Below, piece after piece: positions 21,701-33,303 of a DNA stretch of 64,000 nucleotides. Positions within the stretch are counted from its first letter, which is position 1. The number at the start of each line of letters is the position of its first letter. The stretch comes from Sanguinoderma infundibulare (taxonomy: Eukaryota; Basidiomycota; Agaricomycetes; Polyporales; Polyporaceae), in the NCBI GenBank assembly GCA_032821775.1, contig JAVLRN010000003.1:1550001-1614000 (forward strand). The letters run 5' to 3'. A program made the position numbers and the translations under genes. The notes beneath the pieces are model-generated. The model was not told where the DNA came from. It worked only from the letters and a program-made list of their open reading frames with translations, and made no database searches.

Positions 21701-23196
21701 TTACAGTTCAGGCGCGCCTCGGTAGGCGGAGTTCTGGTGCGCGCCGACGCTAGGCTGGTAACCGTTGGAGGGGTTGGTGATGGACCCAGGGGCCGCATAC
21801 TCCGAAGTGGGGTTACCAGTAGAGGCAGCCTGCGTAGACCCTGCATAAGGATCCTGAGAGGGGAAAGTGCTCGGATCGTTGGGGTCCTAGGTGCGAAAAG
21901 TAACGCGGGGCTTGTCAGAGCACGCCTATGTCGAATTGATACGCATGCAGGAAGACTTACGTAGAGCTTCTGGGCCACGATCAACGGTTGCGTCTGGTCC
22001 TGCGAGACTACGGGGGACTTCTCGCCGTACTGAACGTCGGTGTAGTTGCCATAGTTGGCGTACTGCGGGTGCTGCCCGTAGGCTCCGCCTGCGGCGAGGT
22101 CGACGGGACCTGTGGGCAGGTTCTGGGCGGAGTTGCGGCGATGGCGGACGATGAAGAAGATTCCGAGGCCGATGAGAGCAAGACCGGCGATGCCGCCAAC
22201 GACTCCACCAACGATGGGGCCAACGTTGGACTTCTTGGAAGAGGAGCCGGAGCCTGTGTTGGAGTTGCCAGAGGAGGGCGCACCGTCAGCCCCAGTTGTT
22301 TGCGAAGGCGGAGCGGTCAGGCTGGTCTGGCTCGTGGTCGTGGTCGCGGTCGCGGTGGCCCCGGTTGCGGTCGACTCGGGGAGGTCTAGTAGAGAATGGG
22401 TACGACATCGATCAGTACGCTAGTCAATCAAGTCGAGCTTGAATCGTTACTTTCCGCAGCAACAGCTTCCGCTGCTGAGGGGCTGAAGGTGTTATTGGTC
22501 TGGGAGACAAGAGTAAGAAGAGAGGATGAAATAGAGTGAAGTGACGGACAAGGATGTCAAGGTACGCCCACGCGGGGACGGCAGTACCGGTAGGAATGTT
22601 CTCAGGGTACCTTGGGTACGGTCATGAGTAAAGATAATTGATAAAAGAGGAGACTGAAAAGTACTTCTGCAAATAGACGGAGGAGCAATTTTGAGAATAG
22701 GTTGACCATCTAGTGGGCGGTTAGGGAACGATCGCGGAGCGTAGATGAAAGACGCACGGTACGACGTAGGAACCTTGGCCTTGACAGGTCGCACAGGCAG
22801 AGATGGTGGAGAAGAGAACGGTGTTGCAACGACAGGGTGTCGCGCTCTGGGGATCGTCCAATGGCGTGTTGTAGTGGAAACCAGGGGAGAGTGGGTAGAC
22901 CCAGGAGTCTGGTCAAATTAGTGAGGATGGACAGGAAGCCAAGTGGAAGCAAAATTGAGACATACCGGCTGGGGAAGAGCAGGGAGTGAAGAGGTAGGAA
23001 GAGACCAAACAAGGGCTCTGACCCTCGGCATTGTTCATCTGCGGGATGGAGTTAGCGGGAGACTGGGCATGGGGATGTGGAAGAAGCTTACCCAGTCAAA
23101 ACCGCTGTTGCAGACGGCATTGGTACCCTGCGCAGCCGCTCCAGGGACACGGGTCGCGAGGGACGCGACGAGGGGGACGAGGAGGAGGGCAGACAT
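21701..23196 (-). CDS. Single-pass secretory-pathway glycoprotein, Agaricomycete-type
   Basis: Eight exons (23196-23092, 23038-22966, 22908-22758, 22709-22665, 22610-22550, 22499-22451, 22385-21961, 21886-21701) give 364 aa. A signal peptide (LLLVPLVASLATRVPGAAAQ) precedes a Cys-rich ectodomain with CRCNTVLFSTISACATCQG, WSTYSQNC and YPENIPTGTAVPAWAYLD, a pattern common in uncharacterised mushroom proteins. Next come a Ser/Thr-rich stem, one membrane helix (VGPIVGGVVGGIAGLALIGL plus IFFIV), the basic stop-transfer RHRR, and a Tyr/Gly/Pro-rich cytoplasmic tail. A cell-surface or wall-associated role is inferred from topology only. Very short exons of 45-61 nt make the middle splice sites the least certain part. 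Confidence 0.75.
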
Positions 23197-23821
23197 GATA
23201 GTGGCGGCGCAGGGAGAAGGGGGGGCAAGCTGGCGGGCTGGTGACAAGACATCGATGCGCGCTGGGGGTACATCTGCGTTAGGGCGAATGCCAGAGCCGG
23301 GAGCGATTGTTTCAGAATGATGGCCTGGGCGAGCGAAGTGACGACCCTGTGCCGCCCCGCCTCACGAGTCGAGGAACGCGCCGTGGATGCCAGTGCCATC
23401 TGCCGCTGTCAAACGACACGGCCCAGTATGGTCATACGACGTGCCCATCCTCGCCCCCGGCCAATCAGCGCTCCGTGACGTAATCCCGCTGGCGCACATT
23501 GCATCCGCCAAACAACGCGTCAACAACGCGCCTTGCCTCCGTCCGCCATCCCCGTCCCATCCCCCCTTATCTCGGCCACATCCTGTGCAGCTCTCTGATA
23601 CCCCTATCCATCCAAAAGCTTCTCAATCCCATGCACCGCCCGCATGAAAATGACAAGGGCAGTCCGCTCCACAGCCCAGAGGTAGTCTCTTTTAACCTCC
23701 GTCTGCCCAGTCGCTCATCGCCCATCGTTTTCAGGCAGAACCTTGCCCTCGACCCCCCGACGGCGTTGACCCACGGTGCAATGAGTATACCCATCACGCA
23801 ACGTCCGATTTCCCCTCATGT
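23197..23821. other. Divergent promoter region, glycoprotein / SFR1-like genes
   Basis: About 625 bp between two divergent starts. Open frames across it are Ser/Pro-rich by composition and start upstream of the 23822 ATG without better context. No TATA box stands out. Confidence 0.45.
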
Positions 23822-26231
23822 ATGCGCCCAAGTCTTGGTCAGCCCCAAGACGTTTCTGCCGCCGTCCCCCAATTTGCTCTTATGGGCGCACAGACGCCCG
23901 CATACACCCCGACCGCTGATCATCTTGGGCTGCACGCCGATCTTCCCCGGTTAAGCTCCCAACCAGCGCGCGTTGTCCAAGATCACCCTTCCCACCTTGC
24001 ACCGCCGCTACCTACATTCGCAAGCACCAGGCCATCCCCTTTCTTTCCCATCTCGCCGTCAGCTCGCCTTCCTTCCGACACCTTATACGAAACCACGACG
24101 ACTGTCGCTCCTGTCACAGCCACATCCACCGTCGCTGATTCTAATCTTGAATTGGAAATATCGAGCCCCGAGAAACGAAACTCTCTCTTGTCGGCCGGTT
24201 TACGTCCCAGCGAGCCTTCAACACATAATGGCCACGCTGCGATGACCCCCAACTCCCTCGAGGCCCCTCCCATCTCCATCTCCTCCTCGACCACACCGTG
24301 TCGCGTACCTACTTCGAGCGACCTAGGCTTACGTTCTACGATGGTTGCTGACGCACCGCCAGCTGACGCCTTCCCCGATGTCCACGCAACTTCTGTCAGC
24401 TCTCTGTCGATACCCAATTTCTTGGCACACCATGTTCTCTCGGTTCCTGAGCCGGACAACCCTGTCATCCCGTCCACATGTCAGCCTGCTTTAGTGGTTG
24501 GAACGGAGTGCTCCACGGACAAATCTGCGAGAATGCCACTGACAAGCGCGCTATCGCCGCCTGTTCCTCCGCACATGGCTCCACATCTCGGGTCGCCTTC
24601 TGGCAGGGCTTCTGGAATAACGACTGTCAATGCACTAGACGATGATGGATATCCGTCAGTGTACTATGGCGACCAACTCGTCCGTGATCACATAGGCGAT
24701 ACGAATGGCTCTCCTCGCACGATTCCAACGAACTTACTACACTTGCCTCAGCTCCACAAGGAACATCGCGACGGCCCCCACGTTCTAACTCTGAATCACG
24801 TTTCCTCTGATGCAACTCTCCCACAAGACGATCCCAAGGCCGAAGATGAAATGCCACCTTCTGGACGTCTACCGCCGTCTAGTCTTCCTGCCTCTCAAAT
24901 TTCAGACTTCTCCCTTACTGCGGACCATCCAGGCGGGTCGTCACTCTCGGATTCTGAACAAGGCGGCCACCATGAAGACACTGGGTCTTTGGAATCACTG
25001 TCTATCGTTGCCGAGGCCCCCACAGAAGCTATCGCCGGCATACTTCCTTCGGACTGCACTGCTGTCGACGAGGACACGACCTGTTACCTACCGACTTCTT
25101 CGCCTCCCTCGTCCAGCCCACCTGGTCTCTTCTCTTCTCCATCGCGATCGAGTCCGCCCTCTTCCAGCCCTCCGGAGGCTTTCTGCGATCGTGAGGATTG
25201 TCAGCCTGGTCCAGTACTCGAAGACGATGTCGCTCTCGCACAGAGTCCGCCATCGAAACGGATACTGGAAGCCGATAATGAGTCCAACGATAGTGCCGGA
25301 GCGAACGGGGTCCCAAGTTTAGAAGGCGGACCGTTGAAGCGTATGGTATGGACATCTACGTAATGCTCCCAGAGGCGCATCTAACGGGGTTGCGTAGAAA
25401 ATCGGTTCGCCATCACAACATAGCCTTCCAAACCCGACCCGACCTACCCAAGTGTCACAAGCCCAGCAGCGCAAGAAGCTCGCTGCTCCATTTCGTTCCC
25501 CAGTAATCAAAGGGCCGCTTGCCGTCGGCGGCTTGCACGCCGTATACGCCTCCGGCCGCGCCGCTGCGTCATCACCTGTACGCAGACCGCTCATGGACAA
25601 GAAGTCGATCGAGGACGAGGAACCTGTGGTTGAGTCCAAGACTCACGTCGCGAACAAGGACCGCACCGCGCGCGCGGCCAAACAGTTCAAGCCTCCGATG
25701 GCGGCCAATCCTTCATGCTCGTCGTCTGCTAATCCCGCCGTCGCTTCGTCAAGGACGTTCTCTCGGGTCGGTGCGGTGCCGACGATACAGGCCCTGCAGG
25801 GCCAAGTCCAAACGCTCAAACAGGCGATCAAGATCAAGAATTCGAACAACAGCGGCGACGAGGAGGCTCTGGAACACCTGGCGGAGAAGTGGACGGCCGT
25901 AGGGAGGGAGGTCGCATGGGCTCTTTGGGATTACGTGAAGGACCTTGATCCGGGGACGAGCACGCAAGCGCAGGGAGGGTGGTATGTGGATGACGAGGAG
26001 ACAGGCGCCGGGGCAAAGCGAGGCTTCGATCCCAGCTGGGGATTCGATGATGAACCTATGCGGAAGAAGGCTAGGATGGAAGAGGGTGCGGAGAGCGAAG
26101 GCGCTGAAGTGGAAGACGAGGAGGAGCCGCCGGTCGTGCAGCATACTATTGGAGTGATGTTGCGGCGTCTGGGGATCGACCCAGACACACTGGGCTGGAA
26201 TGAGGACGAAGGGGACTTCGTGGATGTGTGA
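23822..26231 (+). CDS. SFR1: Sfr1/Mei5-like recombination accessory protein
   Basis: Two exons (23822-25345, 25398-26231) encode 785 aa. The first ~510 residues are disordered, rich in Ser, Pro and Thr. The C-terminal region has FRSPVIKGP, then a coiled-coil-forming segment (PTIQALQGQVQTLKQAIKIK) and EEALEHLAEKWTAVGREVAW. This arrangement is characteristic of Sfr1/Mei5/Dds20, the partner of Swi5 that stimulates Rad51/Dmc1 strand exchange. An acidic C-terminus (VQHTIGVMLRRLGIDPDTLG, then WNEDEGDF) completes it. The 52-nt intron after KRM joins exon 2 in frame. Family proteins in yeasts are far shorter (about 220-300 aa), so the N-terminal extension is notable. The start codon could lie further downstream. 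Confidence 0.7.
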
Positions 26232-26350
26232 TTGCGATTGACCTTCTTGGACTGCTTGCTACATGATGATGTTTTACGACTGTTATGAGTGTAACCTGCT
26301 ACTCTTGACCGGCCCTTCCTTCTGTTCTGGTTTGTCGACTTGAGCCACCT

Positions 26351-27378
26351 TCACTGAGCTTTCGGAAGGTCGCGCCGGATGCGAGCTGCGACAGAGGTGG
26401 GCTCCCTTCCCAAGAGCCATCTGACAATGTTGTTGTTGCCCGGTATGCCCCTGTCAATCCACCGTCACCTTCGCCAGCTTCGTCCTCGGAGCCACTTCCA
26501 AGTAAACGAACCGCACCTCGTGTCATAGTAGAACATCATTCGATTCAGACCTTCCATCGCATAATCTCCGGAGATGTTAATGTGCGTCGCACCCCTGCCC
26601 AGGATCTGGTCCCGCGAAATGGACTCGATCCTGATGTCCTTCCCTGCCGCCTTGGAGATCTCCCGCGCGACGTCTTCGAAGGTGCCGTTCTCCCCGACGA
26701 GGTCGTACCGCGCGCGGTTGTGCCGCTGCGGGTCGAGGATGACGAGCCGCGCGACCTCGGCGAGGTCCTCGAGGTCGAGGTAGCCCTGGAGCGTCTTCGG
26801 GGAGTACGCGGCGGAGAGGACGCCCGTCGAGACGACGCGCCCGAGGTCTACGTTCTGCATGAACGAGGACGGCTGGAGGATCGTGTAGTTCAGGCCCGAC
26901 TCGATGAGGTGTTCCTCGACGCTATCGAAGGGTCGCGCCACCAGTCAGGAAGGTCCTGCCCACGGAACGCTCGAGAAGGACAGGACACGTACTAGAACTT
27001 GGCCTTGTGGTTAAGCAGCTTCGTGAGCACGGAGAACAGCACGCTGCAGTACACAAAGTGCTTCACGCCTGCCTCCTTGGCCGCGTCGACGAGCGCGATG
27101 CCCATGGCGCTCTCGAGCGCGTGGAACGCGGGCCCGTTGTGGAAGACGACGTCGACGCCTTCCAGCGCGGACCGCAGCGTGCTCGCCTCGAGGTAGTCCC
27201 CGAGCGCGAACGCCCCGTCCGGGAGCTGCGGGTGGCGCGCCTTGAGCCGCTGGACTGCCTCCTGCGAGCGCACGAAGAGGCGGATGTCTGAGGGGCGGAC
27301 GGATTGGGATTCGAGAAGGGCGCGGAGGACGAAGCCCGAGGTGCGGCCGGCGGCGCCGGTGATGATGATGGTCGGCAT
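26351..27378 (-). CDS. NmrA-like NAD(P)-binding oxidoreductase or sensor
   Basis: Three exons (27378-26993, 26921-26517, 26450-26351) give 296 aa. The N-terminus IIITGAAGRTSGFVLRAL is a Rossmann dinucleotide-binding loop in the degenerate GxxGxxG form of the NmrA/HSCARG group within atypical SDRs. Further matches are VDVVFHNGPAF, GVKHFVYCSV, LNYTILQPSSFMQN, LEDLAEVARLVI and the C-terminal IPGNNNIVRWLLGREP. Members act either as NADPH sensors (NmrA) or as isoflavone-reductase-like enzymes. The canonical YxxxK catalytic pair of classical SDRs is not evident, so a sensor role is possible. It is read in the same direction as IME4, whose stop codon lies 587 bp upstream of this start. Confidence 0.85.
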
Positions 27379-27964
27379 GGCGGGCTGCGGGTAAGTTGCA
27401 GTGTGCGAGTGAGCGTTGGTAGAAAGAGATGTGAAAGCAACGGAGAACCCACAGGAAGGCTTTGAAACCAAAAGGGTGCTCGATACCTGCTCAATCCTGA
27501 GGGGCAACTGATGGGGAATGATGGTTGTGCGAACCGAGTCGACGAGCTCGTCTCTTGGAAGGTCGAGTTCCAATCAGGAGAAATACCGATCGGAGAAGAC
27601 GAAGGCCGCTATATCATCCGGTTTCTGGGCTCTGCAAGATGGACTGTCAGCAGCGCGATATTTCTCGCTTCGTTTTCACAGGACACGAACCGAGCACCAC
27701 GATGCAACTGGGAGCTGTTATGGGTGCTGATGACGTTTCGCGTCAGCTCTAGCAGGGTGCAAAGACATTGGAATTGCCGTGGCCGCTCCACAACCGAATT
27801 CCGACGGACCAAGTTCCCAGGCAACGCCTTAAATCGAGGATTGAGATACATGCAAATATGGATACAGGTTACACGTCAGTACATGTAGAACGCGAGAGCA
27901 AGCGACGACAAAACTGAGTCCACGAAAGCGAACGAAGATCCATAACGACAGGAGTCCGATGTGC
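27379..27964. other. Intergenic between IME4 and the NmrA-like gene
   Basis: About 590 bp holding the IME4 3' UTR and NmrA-like promoter. The open frames are short and unconserved. No further feature is seen. Confidence 0.5.
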
Positions 27965-29970
27965 TCAATGTCCAGGGACATCCGGAGGCGGAATTAAATT
28001 CCTCTCCGGGTATCTGGAACGGGTTCGTCAGTCAAACTCTCGTGGCCATACATTGAAGAGAGCCAACCTCGCTTTGATCCTCGCCCTGAGGTCTTCCTCG
28101 TAGATCTGGTCCGCACCCAGCTGGTTGCCAAGAGTCAACCACCTGCAGCGTAAACGTCATGAGCCACCACAGTATAGTTACACGGACGAAAGACGCACCC
28201 TGGACGCGTATTATGCTTCCTCCCGAATATTTCGATCTTGCGCCCGCCCGGACACATGCGCTCGATCATCCCATACACCTCGTCTGGCTTCCTGCTTGTC
28301 TCCCTCACCTCAGAGACGATGACGTCCGTATCCATGCCGCGGTTAACCCATGACGGGAACTTGAGGTTCCCATTCTCGTCCGTGACTGTCTTCACGCCAA
28401 CGAGCATGTGCTCCTTCGTATGGTTGAGCCAGTGTCCCGTGCGGCCTGTGCGGATGACACGCTGAAGCTGGTTCGTCTTCACCCAGACGACCTCGTCGAC
28501 GCGGGTATAACCCCAGACTCGGAGGCATTCACGCCCGACCTCCATCGCACGCCCGGTCACCCAGAGGAAGAGCAAGCCTTCGTCTTGGAGTGTAGGTATT
28601 GGCATTGCACGCATCTCATCGTCCGTCATTGTTCCGTATGGCAACTAGTTTAACAACTCGAAACATCAGCACCATTGGTGTCCCTACAGTGTCAAGCGGG
28701 ATGACACGTACACTCATGTGGATATCCCAAGGCGGGTCGGCCATGATGACATGGAACTTGCCCAGCACCGAATAGTCGAATCTGCGCAGATCACAGTTTA
28801 TCCACTGCGGGGGTAGCTGGTTATTTGGGAACAGAGGCGGATGAGTACGTTTGCGAACAGCGAAGCAGGGGAGTGGACTCACAGGTTTCGCCTCCTTATG
28901 CACCGGACCGAGTCCCAGCTCTAGCCTATACGGTTTCCTCTTGGGGACCAATCTCTGCTCTGGCATATTTAGACCGTCGGTGGTGTCCCAGTCGACCTCG
29001 AAGTGCAGGTACCGACACGGCGCCTTCTCTTTCCCTCTCCCGCCCGCTCCCAAACCGCTCGGCAAGCTCACCGGACCCTGCCCCTGGGCGCCATACTGCA
29101 TCTGCCTATGCGAGGGTAGTGGAGGTATTGATGGGGACTGTGCGTACGTCGGTTCGGAGTAGCAAGTGTTGAGGTAGGAGCAATGTCCAAGGGCTGGATC
29201 GGTATGTGGTCGAAGGAGAGGGCGAAAATGTATGCGGTCGCAGATAGCGGGCCCGGATTTGGAGGGACTCGCGGGTAGTTGGGATTCGCGCCGTGCCCGG
29301 GCGCACTCGTCTTTGGTGATGTGGAGACATATGGCTTCAAAACTCCCAGTCATGGAATGGAACTAGTCCGCAGCACCACAGAGAGTTAGCTGGGTAGCGA
29401 TGAAGATATGCGCTAGAGGCTTACCTGCTCGGCCAAAAGCTTGCCCTTCGCGGAGCTGCGTTGCATGAGCGCGTAGACCTCCTTCATAGTCTTGTTCAGG
29501 CTCTCGAGGGTACTGGGAGGTGGCTTCCATGGCTCGGGCTTCTCAGCCTCCGGAGTGTCCTCCTCCTCTTTCACGCCTGCCGCAGAGTCGTCGTCCTCAT
29601 CCACAACGCGTTTCCTCTTCCGACGGACTGGGGACGTCTGCACACGTTCCGGCTGGTGGTCCGAGGGTCCACCAAGCCGAACGTCCATGACAGTTAAACC
29701 TCCATCGTCCTCCTCGCGTGACAGGATAATCTTTCCATTCTCCCATTTCTCCGAAAGGCGTTCCAGGATTCGTTCAAAGCGGGCGAGGTCTATGAGGCGG
29801 AACTTTGGGGCGGGGCCGGAGTCGGGAAAGAGGCCAGAAGGTGGAGGTCCCAGAGCGATTACACGGGTAAGCAAGTCGAAGGCGGATATTGGAGTCGCAA
29901 CCGCATGAGAAGAGAACAGGGTCTCCAGCGCAGAGGCAGCGACTAGTCTGAGCTTGTCCTCGACCGACAT
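27965..29970 (-). CDS. IME4: mRNA N6-adenosine methyltransferase (METTL3/Ime4, MT-A70)
   Basis: Six exons (29970-29425, 29362-28883, 28816-28712, 28644-28199, 28142-28068, 28013-27965) give 566 aa. The N-terminal ~180 residues are helical and acidic. Residues ~183-330 contain the [15 protein letters not shown] and [11 protein letters not shown] segments and [12 protein letters not shown] typical of METTL3. The MT-A70 domain has the catalytic DPPW (about 369-372, in [16 protein letters not shown]), [12 protein letters not shown], a [20 protein letters not shown] loop and the C-terminal [20 protein letters not shown]. It is predicted to transfer methyl from S-adenosylmethionine to adenosine in mRNA, with a METTL14-like partner encoded elsewhere. 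All catalytic signature residues are intact. Confidence 0.96.
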
Positions 29971-30039
29971 GAGACTGAGCGAGATGGAGGACTGAGGGAG
30001 GTCAGCGTGCAGGGTAGGGTGGTGTATGAAACCCCATAA

Positions 30040-30690
30040 TTATTAACAAGTGTTTATTAACATGTTATTAACATTTTATTAACAGTGATAAAGTAAGGTG
30101 TCTATTCGGATCGTGTTAATAACTTGCCACCACTCACTGATGCAACCAGACGTCGGTACCGTCAACATGCTCGAAGTTCAACCCGTCACTGATATGACCC
30201 GAGTTCGCCAGTGATATCTGGGCCAAGTTCGTCCTCGTCAAACACCATCGTACGTTAGGAGACTGATTTATTGGGATAAGTATGGGCCAATATAGGTGTC
30301 GGGAACCGGCAAGCCGAAGATGCACCTGCTCGAGCAGATACCACAGCCTGACGACGACAGTTTCGAGGGTTGGCTAGCGGCTTCCTACGTCGGATGATTA
30401 CAATAACGAACGTAATGCTCACCAGCAGTCCGAGGAGCCTGCTCCCTGCGCAGTGGGACGATGGTCACCTTCGAGAACATGACCAGGCTCATCAACCTCA
30501 CATCTTCGGTCCTGAGTGTATGTGCTGATACCCTTGTGGAAGACCAGTCCGAAGAGCATTGGAGAGAATGATGGAGGATGAGGGCATGCCGGTAGCTTGC
30601 AGCTGTTATTAACAAGTTAGTAATCGTTATAAACACTTTCTACCCGGTTATAAAGTTAATAATACCCCCAGAACGCCCATGTTATTAAAT
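30040..30690. repeat. Possible small AT-rich insertion with TTATTAAC-rich ends
   Basis: TTATTAAC occurs four times at 30040-30083 with 11-14 bp spacing. GTTATTAAC, GTTATAAAC, GTTATAAAG, GTTAATAATA and GTTATTAAAT occur at 30605-30690. The two clusters face each other loosely as inverted ends around ~500 bp of ordinary-composition DNA. The match is imperfect and no target duplication is evident, so an insertion is only one reading; the clusters could also be AT-rich promoter DNA. Confidence 0.3.
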
Positions 30691-30876
30691 GGTGGGTTAC
30701 AAAGTCGAAGAGTCTCTAAGAGCACCCTAGTGCAGGACGACCGCTGCTTGACATTGCAAACGCGCGCGACACTGTCCCGGCGGGACGCTGGAGTCCTGCG
30801 CCCAGCGTCCCGCGTGATTGCACGACAGTTTTGCCTTATTAGGAAACAGGTCCGTTATGCTTGGGCTTCTCTTTGC

Positions 30877-30883
30877 TATAAAG
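30877..30883 (+). promoter_or_regulatory. TATA box of PEPCK gene
   Basis: TATAAAG lies about 240 nt upstream of the ATG. The gap is explained by the leader plus a probable 131-nt 5'-UTR intron (30976-31106). This fits a strongly regulated, highly expressed metabolic gene. Confidence 0.6.
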
Positions 30884-31118
30884 TCTTGCTCCCCAAGCCC
30901 CACCTGCTCGATCGCCCCTCTCCTCCGCCTTTGCAACCATCGATCTCTCGTCGCCCTCGCTGTCTCCCCCCCATCGTGAGTATATCCCGTCTTCTCACCA
31001 CTTCGTTCCGTGCTCCGAAGCACATCGTGTGCTGTGCATCGGACTTGCCCTCCTCGTCGTCCTTCCCCTCGGACCTCTCTGATTGACATCTGCGCACATC
31101 CTGCAGCAATCATCCAAG

Positions 31119-33303
31119 ATGGTCTACACCCACGGCACGCCGTACGTGACACCTCACATCCTCCACAAGCACTACGCGCAGTCGCAGGATGCCGAGGTCT
31201 CAAATCGTGAGCTACATGCTCAGGTTTTCCGCGTTCTTCAACCTGTTGACATGTCGTTATCCATCTGCAGTCATCGGCCGTGACCTGGAGTACTTCTCCC
31301 AGGCTGGGTTTGACATGGACCGTATTCAAATCAAGCGCAATGCTCCCCCGGCCCTCCTTTACGAAGATGCCATCCGCAACGAGGGTGCTATCATCTCCTC
31401 GTCCGGCGCCCTCATCAACTTCTCTGGAAAGAAGACCGGCCGCAGTCCTAAGGACAAGCGTATTGTCTACGAGGAGACCTCCAAGGACGAGATCTGGTGG
31501 GGTTCCGTAAACATAAAGATGGACGAACGTAAGTCTCTTTTCGGTTCCTGTGGAGCACGATCTACGGATTGACGCTCTTCCCCAGACACCTTTGAGATAA
31601 ACCGTGAACGCGCCATCGACTACCTTAACACGCGCGACAACGTCTATGTCTTCGACGGTTACGCCGGCGTGAGTATCCGTTTACCCCTCCAAAAATTTTC
31701 TTGGTCAGAGTTTGACCACTGTCTTGGTTCTGCCAGTGGGATCCCAAGTACCGCATCAAAGTCCGAGTAATTTGTGCCCGTGCCTACCACGCCCTCTTCA
31801 TGGTGAGTCCAACATTCCCTTGTCTTCCGAGTTCACCCGGTCGTGGATCGACGAATCCCACAGCGGGCGAAATTATCAAGGCGGACCTCCGTCGCAAGTA
31901 TATTGCTCACCATGGATCGCGTCTAGAACAACATGCTCATCCGTCCGACCGAAGAGGAGTTCACCAACTTCGGCGAGCCCGATTTCATCATCTACAACGC
32001 CGGCCAGTTCCCAGCCAACCGCTTCACCAAGGGCATGTCCTCGACCACCTCCGTCGAGATTAACTTCAAGCGCATGGAGATGGTTATCCTCGGTACCGAG
32101 TACGCCGGTGAGATGAAGAAGGGTGTCTTCTCCGTCATGGTGAGGGTTGCTTCCACCCCGATCCCGGCCCGCGTCAGCTTTCAGAGGCTGATCGGTCCGT
32201 ATTATAGCACTATCTCCAGCCTGTCAAGTTCGGCCAGCTCTCCCTCCATTCATCTGCCAACGTCGGCGAGCAGGGCGATGTCACCCTCTTCTTCGGTCTC
32301 TCCGGCACGGGCAAGACCACCCTCTCGGCAGATCCAAGGAGGAAGCTCATCGGCGACGACGAGCACGTCTGGTCCGACACCGGCGTCTTCAACATCGAGG
32401 GCGGCTGCTACGCCAAGTGCATCAACCTCAGCGCCGAGAAGGAGCCCGAGATCTTCAACGCCATCCGCTTCGGCTCCGTGCTCGAGAACGTAGTCTACAA
32501 CCCGATCACGCGCGTGCCCGACTACGAGGACGCGAGCATCACAGAGAACACGCGCTGCGCGTACCCCATCGAGTTCATCCCGAACGCGCAGATCCCGTGT
32601 CATGTTGCGTCGCAGCCCAAGAACATCATCATGCTCACCTGCGATGCCTTCGGTGTCCTCCCGCCAGTCGCCAAGCTCTCGCCCGAGCAGGCGAGCTACC
32701 ACTTCCTGGCTGGTTACACTTCGTGAGGATATGCGTCCAATTTCTCTGAGGCGACGCTCATGTCTTCAACAGCAAGACGCCCGGTACCGAGGACGGTGTC
32801 CTTGAGCCCATCCCCACGTTCTCGACGTGCTACTCCGCGCCCTTCATCGTCCTTCACGTACGTCTTGTCCATACTGTCCCTTACACCACTACAATCTCAA
32901 CTGATCTCCTATCGTCCAGCCCGGCCGCTACGCCGAGATGCTCGCGGAGCGCATGGCGAAGCACAACGTCGACTGCTGGCTCATCAACACCGGCTGGACC
33001 GGCGGCAAGTTCGGAACGGGCAAGCGCTGCCCGCTCAAGTACACGCGCCGCATCGTCGACGCCGTGCACTCGGGCGAGCTCGCAAAGGCCGAGTACGAGA
33101 CGTTCGGCGTCTTCGGCCTCCAGATCCCGACCGCGCTTGAGGGCGTGCCGCGCGAGCTCCTGAACCCGCGCGTCGCGTGGACGAACAAGGAGGCGTTCGA
33201 GCGCGAGGTTCGCAAGCTCGCGGGCATGTTCCAGAAGGCGTTCGCGCTGTACGAGAGCGACGTCGAGGAGAAGGTGCGCCTTGCCGGGCCACAGACCGCT
33301 TGA
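31119..33303 (+). CDS. PCK1: Phosphoenolpyruvate carboxykinase (ATP)
   Basis: Eight exons (31119-31206, 31271-31528, 31586-31668, 31737-31802, 31927-32139, 32208-32722, 32773-32857, 32920-33303) give 563 aa. It converts oxaloacetate to phosphoenolpyruvate, the key step of gluconeogenesis, in the cytosol. Diagnostic sequences are [32 protein letters not shown], the P-loop [39 protein letters not shown] and [14 protein letters not shown]. All indicate the ATP-dependent bacterial/fungal/plant type rather than the GTP enzyme. Codon use is strongly C-ending, as in highly expressed genes. Gluconeogenic regulation by carbon source is expected from the family, not read from the sequence. Confidence 0.97.

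Larger units (their letters stand above)
29971..31118. other. Intergenic, IME4 / PEPCK divergent region
   Basis: About 1.15 kb. The left part carries an AT-rich cluster of TTATTAAC motifs (30040-30083) and a second, looser cluster lies at 30605-30690. The right part, from ~30870, is the PEPCK promoter with TATA box, C/T-rich leader and a probable 5'-UTR intron (30976-31106, GTGAGT..CTGCAG). No protein-coding gene is supported between them. Confidence 0.6.
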
